The notes beneath the pieces are model-generated. The model had not been told where the DNA came from and ran no database searches. It saw only the letters and a list, made by a program, of their open reading frames with translations. Made by a program: the position numbers and the translations under genes. Positions 17,073-25,822 of a DNA stretch of 64,000 nt are shown one piece after another. The stretch lies in contig JAWKRB010000008.1 of NCBI GenBank assembly GCA_041389885.1, positions 1 to 64,000 of the forward strand, given 5' to 3'. Each line of letters opens with the position of its first letter. Within the stretch, counting starts at the first letter, position 1. Origin of the DNA: JAWKRB01 sp041389885 (GTDB taxonomy: Bacteria; Myxococcota_A; Polyangia; Polyangiales; Ga0077539).

Positions 17073-18505
17073 CGCCGCGGGCTCGCGGCGGTGCGCAGAC
17101 CCACGAATTCCTGCAACCGACCGCGCCGCACGAGGAGCACCGCGTAGCCGTCTCGCGCGGCGTCGACCACCACCCGCGCGCCCGTCACCGGCGCGCCGTC
17201 GGCGCGCAGGATGATGTCCCCAGGCAGCAGCCCGGCCCGGTCGGCGGCCCCCGCGCGCTGCACCTCGGTGATCACAACCCCTTGTCCCGCAGGGATTCCG
17301 AGCTGCTGGGCGTAGCCCGGGGCGAGGTCGGCGATGGTCATGGCGAAGCTCTCGGGCGCGGGGTCGGGGGGCACGGCCATGGAGGGCGCGCCCCGCGCTG
17401 GCTGCGCCCCCGGCCGCAGGGCGGTGGTGACGTTGACGGTGCTGCGCTCGCTGCCCCGGAGCACGGTCAGCGCGAGGTGCTCGCCCACGCCGCGGCTGGC
17501 GATGCTGCGGAGCAGGTCGTGGCGGTTGTGCACGGCCTCCCCGTTCACCTCGCTGACGACGTCGCCCACGCGCACGCCCGCCTGCTCGGCGGGGCCGCCG
17601 GGCTCGAGGAAGTTCACGAGCACGCCGCGGTTGATCGCGCCGTAGGCGCCCTCGAGGTCGGGGGTGATGTTCTGTCCGGCGATGCCGATCCAGCCGCGCA
17701 CGACCTGGCCGTGGGCGACGATCTGCCTCGCGACGAAGTCGGCGATTCGCGCCGGGACCGCGAAGCCGATGCCCTGGCCTCGGCCGACGACCATGGTGTT
17801 GATCCCGAGGAGCTCCCCGCGGAGGTTGACCAGGGCGCCGCCGGAGTTGCCGGGGTTGATGCTGGCGTCGGTCTGGAGGTAGTCCTCGATGAGGTTCACC
17901 CCGAGGCCGCCGCGCCCCATCGCCGAGATCACGCCGTGGGTGACCGTGGCCTCGAGGCCGAAGGGGGAGCCCACGGCGAGCACCCACTCGCCCACCCGCG
18001 CGGCGTCGCTGTTGCCGAGGCGCGCCGTGGGGAGGTCACGCGCGTCGATCTTCACCACCGCGAGGTCGGTGTCGGGGTCCTCGCCCAGCACCCTCCCCTG
18101 AAACGACCGCCCGTCGTTGAGCCGCACGCGGATGCGCGTCGCGTTCTCGACCACGTGGTGGTTCGTGAGGATCAGCCCGTCTGACCGCAGGATCACCCCG
18201 CTCCCGCCGCCTCGCCTGCGCCGGGGCTCCGCGGGCTGCATGCCCCAGAACCCAGGGGGCGTCGCGAGCATGGCGTCGCTCCGCTCGGTGATCTCGACGA
18301 CGATCGCCACCACCGCCGGGAGCACCGCGGAGGCGGTGGCGCTGAACGCCGCGCCGAGCCCCATGGCCGCCTCGGTGCCGCTCATCGTCGGGCTCAAGGC
18401 CGCCGCCGCGCGGGCGGGCCTCGCAGCGCTCCGCGGCTGGGCCAGGGCGCCCTGCGCGACGAGCGCGAGCGCGGCGGTGAGGGTGAGGGTCTGGGGGTGC
18501 GCCAT
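17069..18505 (-). CDS. HtrA/Deg-family periplasmic serine protease with two PDZ domains
   Basis: This 478-residue protein has a signal peptide and a trypsin-like domain (about 55-255) with the triad H117 (LTNHHV), D147 (DTDLAV) and S221 (NPGNSGGA). Two PDZ domains follow, near 265-355 (IGIAGQNI..., GPAEQAGVRVGDVV) and 375-465 (ADLAPGYAQQLGIP..., RAGLLPGDIILRADGAPV). This is the DegP/DegQ layout: oligomeric protease-chaperones of unfolded envelope proteins. The ATG is preceded by a strong AGGAGGA Shine-Dalgarno. The stop overlaps the lipoprotein start, so the two are an operon. The gene symbol is withheld because degP, degQ and degS types cannot be told apart by eye. Confidence 0.95.
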   Translation of the reverse strand: MAHPQTLTLTAALALVAQGALAQPRSAARPARAAAALSPTMSGTEAAMGLGAAFSATASAVLPAVVAIVVEITERSDAMLATPPGFWGMQPAEPRRRRGGGSGVILRSDGLILTNHHVVENATRIRVRLNDGRSFQGRVLGEDPDTDLAVVKIDARDLPTARLGNSDAARVGEWVLAVGSPFGLEATVTHGVISAMGRGGLGVNLIEDYLQTDASINPGNSGGALVNLRGELLGINTMVVGRGQGIGFAVPARIADFVARQIVAHGQVVRGWIGIAGQNITPDLEGAYGAINRGVLVNFLEPGGPAEQAGVRVGDVVSEVNGEAVHNRHDLLRSIASRGVGEHLALTVLRGSERSTVNVTTALRPGAQPARGAPSMAVPPDPAPESFAMTIADLAPGYAQQLGIPAGQGVVITEVQRAGAADRAGLLPGDIILRADGAPVTGARVVVDAARDGYAVLLVRRGRLQEFVGLRTAASPRR

Positions 18506-18514
18506 GGGTCCTCC

Positions 18515-20602
18515 TCACGCCTCCGGCGTGAACCGGATGCGCGTGTTGCTTGGGATGGTGCAGCTCGTGCCGCCGCAGCCTCCGACCGCGACGCTGCCGG
18601 AGGGGTTCTCGATGCCGACCGTGCGCGACACCGCGCCGGTCATTGTACCGTAGACGAAATCGACCGCGCCGCTGCCCTCGTGGAGCACGACCTCGAAGCT
18701 CAGGCTGCCGCCGCCCGAGTAGTTGCGCGCGCCGCTCCACTGCACGACCCAGCGGCGGGAGGGCGCGGCGCCGACGGTGCCCAGGCAGATGCCCGAGGTG
18801 CCGGTCACCAGGTCGCCCCACTGGGGCGCGAGGGTCGAGTTGGGCGTGGAGGTGCTGGGGATGGTCCCCGACAGGTTCGACGCCGCCGTCGGGAGCAGCG
18901 ACATGAACCCGTTCGTGCTCACGTTCACCATCGAGCCCGCGGGCAGCACCGCGCCCCACCACGGGAACGCGAAGGGCGTCGCCACCAGCTGCGACGCGTC
19001 GTCGGTGCTCGTGAGGATCCGCTGCGAGGCGCACACGTCGACCCAGGTGACCTCGGGGGGCGCGGGGGCGGCGACGTAGCGGGAGAAGCCCCGGCACACC
19101 CCCGCGATGCAGAGCGAACCCGAGGCGCACGCGTTGCCGCACGCGCCGCAGTTCGCGCCGTCGGTCTGCACGTCGATGCATCGGGCGCCGCACATCGCGG
19201 TGCCCGCCGGGCACGCGAGGCCTTCGGCGCTGAGCGTCGCGTCGCAGAACCCCACCGTCTCGGAGCTGCCGCCGAACTGCCCGTTGTACTCGTGGTGAAA
19301 GTACCAGCGGCGCCGCGCGGGCTGCACGGTGATCGAGCACATGTCCGAGAGGTTGGTGAAGCGCGAGAGCACCGAGGTCACGCCCGCGGGCACGCTCATG
19401 CGCGCGAGGGTGGTGCTGTTCTGCACGTAGGCGACGTGCAGCGAGCCGTCGAAGAACTCCGCGACGCCCCAGATCGCCCAGTTCTCGCAGCTGCTCGCCG
19501 AGGGGAAGGGAACGGTCCCGAGGTCGACCACGGCGCCGCTGGGGAGCTCGACGTGATACCCGCGCCCGCCGGTCAGGATCACCGCGCGGCCATACCCCGA
19601 GAAGATCCCTACGCGTCCGTAGCCCGCGACGGTGATGGGCTGGCTCAGGGTCACGGTGGTGGGGGTGAGGGCTCCGGTCGCGCCGTCGAGCGCGATGAGC
19701 CCCGTGACGCTCCCGCCCGAGGAGGTCGCCGGGGTGCCGCCGATCGCGAGGGTGTAGAGCGTGCCGCTGCGCAGGTCGCTGACCATCGCGTCGGCGACGC
19801 GGCCGATGGACGTCCCCGCGAGGGTCTCGAGGTCGAAGCGCCCCGTGGCCGAGTCGCCGCTGTAGAAGACGTTGGTGCTCGAGATCCCGATGCCGCCGCG
19901 GTCATCGCCGGTCACCGCGTTGTGCTCCGCGACGCGGCAGTTGGTGGCGTCGAAGGCGTCGACGCGAAAGGTCGGTCCGCCGATCGCGCCCCCGACGCAG
20001 CGGCCCGCCGCGCAGGTCGCGCCCATCGCGCAGGCGTTGCCGCACGCGCCGCAGTTCGCCGCGTCGCTCGCGAGGGTCACGCACGCGCCGCCGCAGAGGG
20101 TGGTCGCCCCGGTGCAGCTGAGCGCGCACGCGCCCGCGACGCATCGCTGCGAGGGCGGGCACGAGTTGCCGCAGGCGCCGCAGTTCAGCGCGTCGCTCTG
20201 GAGGTTGCGACAGAGGCCCGCGCAGTCGGTGAGTCCCGGGATGCATCGGGGGATGTCCACCACCGTCACCACGTCTCGCGCGACGACGACGTCGGGGCCG
20301 CTCACCACATCGGGCCCCTGCACCACATCGGGCCCCTGCACCACGTCCGGTCCCTGGACCACATCGGGCCCCTGGACCACGTCGGGCCCCTCGACCACGT
20401 CGGGCCCCTCGACCACATCGGGCCCCTCGACCACGTCGGGCCCCTGCACCACGTCGAAGCCGAGGGGGAGGACGTCTTCGCCGAGGACCACGTCTTCGAC
20501 CGCGGCGTCTTCTTTCCCTTCGAGGAACTGAGACGGGTCGATCTGCTGTACGGCGCAGCCCGTCATCGCGGCGGCGAAGAAGAAGGAGCCCAGCGTTCTC
20601 AT
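18515..20602 (-). CDS. secreted Cys-rich repeat lipoprotein with GPDVV hexapeptide array
   Basis: This 695-residue protein starts at ATG 20602, giving a lipobox (AMTGC). Nine or so hexapeptides GPDVVQ/GPDVVE follow (about residues 50-105). Then come Cys repeats of the CGACGN-C type (NCGACGNSC, NCGACGNAC) similar to those in the giant protein at 46187. The middle region is probably a beta-propeller (about 190-450). A C-terminal adhesin-like domain has STNGFMSLL...NSTLAPQWGDL and FEVVLHEGSGAVDFVYG. It is likely an outer-surface binding protein. The neighbouring gene on the HtrA side ends 9 bases away, so they may be read together. Confidence 0.82.
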   Translation of the reverse strand: MRTLGSFFFAAAMTGCAVQQIDPSQFLEGKEDAAVEDVVLGEDVLPLGFDVVQGPDVVEGPDVVEGPDVVEGPDVVQGPDVVQGPDVVQGPDVVQGPDVVSGPDVVVARDVVTVVDIPRCIPGLTDCAGLCRNLQSDALNCGACGNSCPPSQRCVAGACALSCTGATTLCGGACVTLASDAANCGACGNACAMGATCAAGRCVGGAIGGPTFRVDAFDATNCRVAEHNAVTGDDRGGIGISSTNVFYSGDSATGRFDLETLAGTSIGRVADAMVSDLRSGTLYTLAIGGTPATSSGGSVTGLIALDGATGALTPTTVTLSQPITVAGYGRVGIFSGYGRAVILTGGRGYHVELPSGAVVDLGTVPFPSASSCENWAIWGVAEFFDGSLHVAYVQNSTTLARMSVPAGVTSVLSRFTNLSDMCSITVQPARRRWYFHHEYNGQFGGSSETVGFCDATLSAEGLACPAGTAMCGARCIDVQTDGANCGACGNACASGSLCIAGVCRGFSRYVAAPAPPEVTWVDVCASQRILTSTDDASQLVATPFAFPWWGAVLPAGSMVNVSTNGFMSLLPTAASNLSGTIPSTSTPNSTLAPQWGDLVTGTSGICLGTVGAAPSRRWVVQWSGARNYSGGGSLSFEVVLHEGSGAVDFVYGTMTGAVSRTVGIENPSGSVAVGGCGGTSCTIPSNTRIRFTPEA
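20291..20457 (-). repeat. 18-bp tandem repeat encoding GPDVV(Q/E) hexapeptides
   Basis: About nine copies of an 18-base unit (for example CGGGCCCCTGCACCACAT on the + strand) are joined without spacers within the 18515 gene. Substitutions are mostly synonymous or swap Q and E. It is a coding minisatellite, not a CRISPR. Copy number may vary between strains by slippage. Confidence 0.85.
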
Positions 20603-20665
20603 CGTAGGACCTCTGTAGCGCGGTTCGCGCGACAGGCTCAACGACGACCCCGCGATTCGGCCGCT

Positions 20666-21793
20666 TCAGCGTCGGCGTCGGAGCGCCCGCGCGGCGCCCG
20701 CGAGGGCGATCAGCAGCGCCAGCGCGGAGGGGCGCGCTCGCCCCGGCCTGACCGCACAGACGCCCACCGAGGCGCGCCCTCCCTGGGCGCGATACGCCTC
20801 CCAGAAGTCGCTCACGGGGTTCAAGGCGGCGCACCGGGCGGCGTAGGCGACCTGGGAGCGGTTGCCGACGAGGTCTTCGGCCACGACGGCGACGGAGTAG
20901 CGCCCGCCCACGCGAACGCCCGTCAGCGTCGCCGTGCGCGCCGTCGCGAGCGTGGGGGGCGCGCACTGGTACCGCGCGAGGTTCTCGTCGCGGCTCAGGT
21001 CGAGGCCCGAGAGCGCGTTGGTCCCGCACGAGGCGCCCGCGTCGGAGCCGGCGACCTCGGCGCCCGGCGGCGGGTCGCAGAGCACGTAGAAGCGCGCGAC
21101 CGACTCCTCGCCGCCGTTGGCGCTCGAGGCCCCGCCCGCGTCGCTCGCGGCGCCGGCGTCGTCGGCCGCGCCTGCGTCGCCCGCGTCGTCGGCCACGCCG
21201 GAGTCGGTGACCGCGCCGGCGTCGACGGCGCCGGTGCCCGAGCCGCCGTACGACCAGCGGACCTCGACCCGATCTTCGAAGTTCGTGAGGTCGGGGTCCC
21301 GCGGCGGCGCCGGGGGGAGCAGGTCGTAGCGCACCCTACGGGGCGAGAGCGCGACGACCTCGCCGTCGACCACCATGAACACCGCCCGGCGCCCGCTCGC
21401 CGCGGGGCACTGCCCCGAGCTCGGGTCGACCAGCCAGCGCGTCGGGATCGTGAAGCGATACCGGCTGCTCCCCGCGGCGAGCCCTCCGGTGCAGACGTTC
21501 TGCGAGAACCCGCAGAGCTCGAAGCAGGTGGCGTTGGGCTGCGCGCGCTCGCCGAGGGAGCACGAGAAGCCCGCGCTCGCCCAGATCGAGGGCGCCGTGA
21601 GGGTCGCCGCGGGGAGGTTGACCTCGAAGGTCCACGACTCGGCGGCGCAGTCGCTCGGCCCCGAGGGCGCCTCGACCCCGGCGTCGTCGGGCACGCGCAC
21701 CGCGCCGCTGCGGCCGACGATCTCGATGGGCGACTGCGCCCGCGCGACGCCGGGCCACGCGAGCGACAGGACGAGCAGCGCGCGCAGCCTCAT
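20666..21793 (-). CDS. secreted Cys-containing protein with DAG linker and C-terminal Arg-TM anchor
   Basis: This 375-residue protein starts at ATG 21793 with a signal peptide (MRLRALLVLSLAWPG...). Two compact Cys-rich domains flank a long DAG/DAA/DDAGDAG linker (about 215-250). The C-terminal part (NENLARYQCAPP..., VRVGGRYSVAVVAEDLVGN) looks like a fibronectin type III-like strand pattern. The tail is VCAVRP, a hydrophobic helix and RRRR, close to a MYXO-CTERM signal but with VC for GC. No function is recognised. It is separated from the neighbour by 63 bases. Confidence 0.75.
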   Translation of the reverse strand: MRLRALLVLSLAWPGVARAQSPIEIVGRSGAVRVPDDAGVEAPSGPSDCAAESWTFEVNLPAATLTAPSIWASAGFSCSLGERAQPNATCFELCGFSQNVCTGGLAAGSSRYRFTIPTRWLVDPSSGQCPAASGRRAVFMVVDGEVVALSPRRVRYDLLPPAPPRDPDLTNFEDRVEVRWSYGGSGTGAVDAGAVTDSGVADDAGDAGAADDAGAASDAGGASSANGGEESVARFYVLCDPPPGAEVAGSDAGASCGTNALSGLDLSRDENLARYQCAPPTLATARTATLTGVRVGGRYSVAVVAEDLVGNRSQVAYAARCAALNPVSDFWEAYRAQGGRASVGVCAVRPGRARPSALALLIALAGAARALRRRR

Positions 21794-21878
21794 GGCGCGC
21801 GGGAGCAGAGCCGGAACCGTGGCGGTCGTCAACACGGGAGAGAACGCCCGGCGCTCGCCCCTGGGCCCTGCCGCGCGC

Positions 21879-23824
21879 TCACAGCTCGATCTGCGTGCCG
21901 AGCTCCACCACCCGGTTCGGCGGAATCTGAAAGAACGCGTTCGCCGGTCGCGTTTCGCGAGAGGAACACGAACAGCGCCTTGCGCCAGCTCGCGAGCTCG
22001 CCCCGCCCGGTGGTGAGCAGCGTCTCGCGGCCAAGGTAGAAGCTCGTGTCGGCCTCCCACCGAGGCCCTGCTCGCCGCACATCTCCAGCACGTCCATCAC
22101 GTTCGGGGTCTCCATGAACCCGAAGCGCGCGATCACCTGCCAGAAGCCCTCCTCGCGCTGCTTGATCGTGAGGCGCTCCGACACGTCGACCTCGGGCACG
22201 CTCGGTCATCACCGAGAGCATGATCACCTGCTCGTGCAGCACCTTGTTGTGCTTGAAATGGTGCAGCAGCACGGGCGGCGCGCCGTCGGGGTTGCCGGTC
22301 ATGAAGACCGCCGTCCCCCGCACGCGCGTCGGCTTCGAGTCGCGCACGTCGCTCAAGAACAGGTCGGGGGCAGCGTGCTCGCGAGGTGTGCCGACCGAGC
22401 GCCGCGCGGCCCTTCTTCCACGTCGTCAGCGCCGAGAAGATCCCCGCGCCCACCACCAGCGGGAGCCATCCGCCGGCGCCCAGCTTGGTCACGTTCGCGC
22501 TGAAATACGTGAGGTCGACCGCCAGAAAGAGCGCCACCAGGGCCCCCGCCTTGGGCAGCGACCAGCCCCAGCGGCTGCGCGCCACGACGAAGAACAGCGT
22601 CGAGGTGATCGCCATCGTGCCCGTCACCGCGATGCCGTAGGCGGCGGCGAGCTTCGTCGACTCCTGAAAGGCCAGCACCAGGGCGACGCAGGCGACCATC
22701 AGGAACGTGTTCACCTCGGGGATGTAGATCTGACCCTCGGCCTCGCCCGAGGTGTGCACGATGGTCACGCGCGGGCAGTACCCGAGCTGCACGGCCTGCT
22801 GGGTGAGCGAGTAGGCGCCCGAGATCAGCGCCTGCGACGCGACCACCGTCGCCATCGTCGCCACGACCACCATCGGGTAGATCAGGTACGAAGGCACCAG
22901 CGCGAAGAAGGGGTTCGCCGCGCCCGCGGCGCCGCGCTCGAGGAGCATCGCGCCCTGCCCGAAGTAGTTGAGCAGCAGCGCGGGCATCACCATCGTGTAC
23001 CAGGCGATGCGGATCGGGAGCTTTCCGAAGTGCCCCATGTCGGCGTAGAGCGCCTCGGCGCCCGTGATGCACAGCACCACCGAGCCCAGCACGAGAAATC
23101 CGTGGCCGCGGTTCACGCGAAAGAACTCGACGGCGTGCGCGGGGTTCAGCGCGCCGAGCACGTCGGGGCGGCGCAGGATCCACGGGATGCCCGCCGCCGC
23201 GATGCTCAAGAACCACACGAAGGTCGCCGGCCCGAAGATCGCGCCGACCTTCGCGGTGCCGCGTCGCTGCATGGTGAACAGCGCGATGAGGATGCCCACG
23301 GTGATGGGCACCACGAAGGAGTGCACGCTCGTCGTCGCGACCTCGAGGCCCTCGACCGCGGAGAGCACCGAGATCGCGGGGGTGATCAGGCCCTCGCCGT
23401 AGAGCAGCGACGCGCCGAACAGGCCCAGCAGGATCAGGACCGCGTGCCGGGTGGTGTTGCGCTTCGCGAGGTCGGGGCGCTCCGACACCAGCGCGAGGAG
23501 CGACAGGATCCCGCCCTCGCCGTGGTTGTCGGCCCGCATGATGAACGTGAGGTACTTCACGACGATCACCATCGTGAGGGACCAGAAGACCAGCGAGAGG
23601 ATCCCGAGCACGTTGCCGGGGGTGACCGCGACGCCGTGGGGCTGCGCGAAGCACTCCTTCACCGCGTAGAGCGGCGAGGTGCCGATGTCGCCGTAGACCA
23701 CGCCGAGCGCCGCGAGCGACAGCTTCGCCAGGTCCGCGCGGCTCTTGATCACGGGGCCGTGCCCCACGCCGTGGTGCGCGGGCGCCGGGGACGAGGGCTT
23801 CGCCGAGGGAGCGTCAGAACTCAT
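21879..23824 (-). pseudogene. kup: Kup-family potassium transporter with five frameshifts in the C-terminal domain
   Basis: The 12-helix membrane part is intact from ATG 23824 to about residue 478 (LGVVYGDIGTSPLYAVKE at the N-terminus, then FGASLLYGEGLITPAISVL and the ADNHGEGGILSLLAL loop). It matches Kup/Trk-type low-affinity K+/H+ symporters. The cytoplasmic C-terminal domain is recognisable in pieces (DVRDSKPTRVRGTAVFMTG, LTIKQREEGFWQVIARFG, NVMDVLEMCGEQGL, ETLLTTGRGELASWRKALF, FFQIPPNRVVELGTQIEL). The pieces lie in three frames. Breaks are near 22386-22392, at the G5 run 22366-22370, and near 22197-22205, 22058-22067 and 21940-21952. Sequencing errors or decay could explain this. Confidence 0.9.
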
Positions 23825-23846
23825 GATGAATCGCGACTCCTATGCT

Positions 23847-25115
23847 TCATTGGGTCCTCCGCGCAATCCCCGCGACCCGGGGCGAGGACGCCAGCGCGAG
23901 CGCGGCGACCATGCCCGCGCTCGCGAACCAGTAGGGTGACGCGGAGCCGAAGCGCTCGAAGACCACCCCCGCGAAGGTCGGCCCGATCACCCTCGCGAGG
24001 GCGCCGGCCGACTGCTGCGCGCCGAGCACGGCGCCGTATCCGTCGCGCGACGCGACCCGCGAGACGAGGGTCGACACCGACGGCGACACCAGCGCGTTGC
24101 CCACCGAGACCACCACCAGCGCGAGCACCAGCAGCCCGCTGCGCGAGGCGAGCTCCGCCGCCGGGAGCCCCCCTTCGCAGGCCGGGTGCGGGCCGACCAG
24201 GGAGGGCAGCCGCGACACCGCCAGGAGGCCGACGACCAGCATCGCCAGCCCCGCTCGCACCAGGCTCACCTCGCCGAAGCGCCGGGCGACGCGGCCGAGC
24301 ACCCCGCCCTGCACGATCACCACCACGAACCCGATGAGCGCGAACGCGAAGCCGGTCTCGCGCATGCCGAAGCCCAGCCGGGCGCACAGGTGCAGCGCGA
24401 AGGTGCTCTCGAGCTGGGTGAACGACAGCACGTGCAGGAACGACATCACCACCAGCGTGCCCAGCGCCGAGTCGCGCATCGCGTCGCGCAGGGCGCGCAT
24501 CGCGAATTGCTCCCGCACGCGGTCCCACCGCGCCCCGCCCGGCGCGCGCTCGCTCGCGGGGCGGCTCTCGGGCAGGGCGCGCCACGCGAGGCCGAGGTTC
24601 AGCACCGAGAGCGCCGACGCGGCGAGGCCGGGGAGGGCCGCGCTCTCTTGCGCCAGCACGCCGCCGAAGAAGGGTCCGAGCACGAAGCCCACGCCGAAGG
24701 CCGCGCCGATCATGCCCATGGCGCGGGTGCGGTCTTCGGCCTCGGTGACGTCGGCGATGTACGCCTGCGCCGTGGCGATGTTCGCCGTCGCGACGCCCTG
24801 GAGCAGCCGCACCAGCAGCAGCTCGGGGTAGCTCCTCGCGAAGCCCAGCAGGGCCATCGAGACGGCCGTCGCGGCGATGCTCCCGAGGAGCACCGGTCGT
24901 CGGCCGACGCGGTCGGAGAGGGTGCTCCACACGGGCACGAACACGAACTGCATCGCGCTGTAGGCGGCGCCCAGCAGGGTCACCTGCAGGGCCGTGGCGC
25001 CGAAGGAGCGGGCGTACAGCGGCAGCAGCGGGATCGTGAGCCCGAACCCGAGCAGGTCGATGAACACCGTGAGCAGCAGGGGGGCGAGGCGGGGCCTCGC
25101 CAGGGCGTGGCTCAC
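23847..25115 (-). CDS. MFS transporter, TetA-like drug efflux type
   Basis: This 422-residue protein starts at GTG 25115, overlapping the cyclophilin stop (GTGA). It has 12 predicted helices. The first loop motif is VWSTLSDRVGRRPVLLGS, the major-facilitator motif A, and helix 1 reads FIDLLGFGLTIPLLPLYA, typical of TetA-like exporters. It probably exports drugs or metabolites by proton antiport. Whether it confers resistance cannot be told. It is 22 bases downstream of the kup start in the transcription order cyclophilin, MFS, then kup. Confidence 0.85.
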   Translation of the reverse strand: MSHALARPRLAPLLLTVFIDLLGFGLTIPLLPLYARSFGATALQVTLLGAAYSAMQFVFVPVWSTLSDRVGRRPVLLGSIAATAVSMALLGFARSYPELLLVRLLQGVATANIATAQAYIADVTEAEDRTRAMGMIGAAFGVGFVLGPFFGGVLAQESAALPGLAASALSVLNLGLAWRALPESRPASERAPGGARWDRVREQFAMRALRDAMRDSALGTLVVMSFLHVLSFTQLESTFALHLCARLGFGMRETGFAFALIGFVVVIVQGGVLGRVARRFGEVSLVRAGLAMLVVGLLAVSRLPSLVGPHPACEGGLPAAELASRSGLLVLALVVVSVGNALVSPSVSTLVSRVASRDGYGAVLGAQQSAGALARVIGPTFAGVVFERFGSASPYWFASAGMVAALALASSPRVAGIARRTQ

Positions 25116-25681
25116 TGGGGGTCGACGGGGGACCGCAGGAGCTCGACGCGGTGCAGGGCCGCCGCGGCGAGGTCGTTGGGCTTGTCGCGCATGCCCCGCG
25201 GCAGGCGCGCGATGCGGTCGACCACGTCGAGCCCGCTCACGACGTAGCCGAAGACCGAGTGCCGGCCGTCGAGGTGCGGCGTGGGGCCGTCGGTGATGAA
25301 GAACTGCGAGCCGTTGGAGTTCGGACCCGAGTTCGCCATCGAGAGCGTGCCCGCGCGGTCGTGGCGGAGCTGCGGGTGAAACTCGTCCTCGAAGCGGTAG
25401 CCGGGGTTGCCCGTGCCCGCGCCGAGGGGGCAGCCGCCCTGGATCATGAAGCCCGGGATCACCCGGTGAAACACCAGGTTCTCGTAGAAGGGTCGGCTGA
25501 CCTGCTCGCCGGTCTTGGGGTCTCGCCAGGGCATGGCGCCCGTCGCGAGGCCCACGAAATTCTTCACCGTGTTCGGGCAGCGGCCCTCCTCGAGACGGAT
25601 GACGATGTTGCCCTGCGCGGTGACGAAGCGGGCGTAGAGCCCGCCCTCGCCGGCGACGCTGATCTCAGGAAACTGCGGCAT
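25112..25681 (-). CDS. cyclophilin-type peptidyl-prolyl cis-trans isomerase
   Basis: This 189-residue protein has no signal peptide, so it is cytoplasmic. It has the active-site segments FHRVIPGFMIQGG, ANSGPNSNGSQFFI and LDGRHSVFGYV, which carry the usual Arg, Phe, Gln, Asn and His residues. It speeds cis-trans isomerisation of X-Pro bonds and so folding. Its GTG-coupled neighbour is an MFS exporter; the link is probably only transcriptional. It is divergent from the Ppx/GppA gene across 141 bases. Confidence 0.94.
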   Translation of the reverse strand: MPQFPEISVAGEGGLYARFVTAQGNIVIRLEEGRCPNTVKNFVGLATGAMPWRDPKTGEQVSRPFYENLVFHRVIPGFMIQGGCPLGAGTGNPGYRFEDEFHPQLRHDRAGTLSMANSGPNSNGSQFFITDGPTPHLDGRHSVFGYVVSGLDVVDRIARLPRGMRDKPNDLAAAALHRVELLRSPVDPQ

Positions 25682-25822
25682 GGGTCCTTCACTCCTCGTT
25701 CGAACCAGTCCTCGAAAGGGAATCGGCTTCTAGTACACGCGGCCAGGGTACCGCCAGCGCATCCGACCTCCCGCGCTGGCGGGTCGCGCCGCGGCGGGAA
25801 GTAGGATAGTCGGCAGTACGCC

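Noticed and set aside
18497..22039. Open + strand frame of 1180 codons
   Set aside because: Antisense to two secreted proteins with clear signals and repeats.
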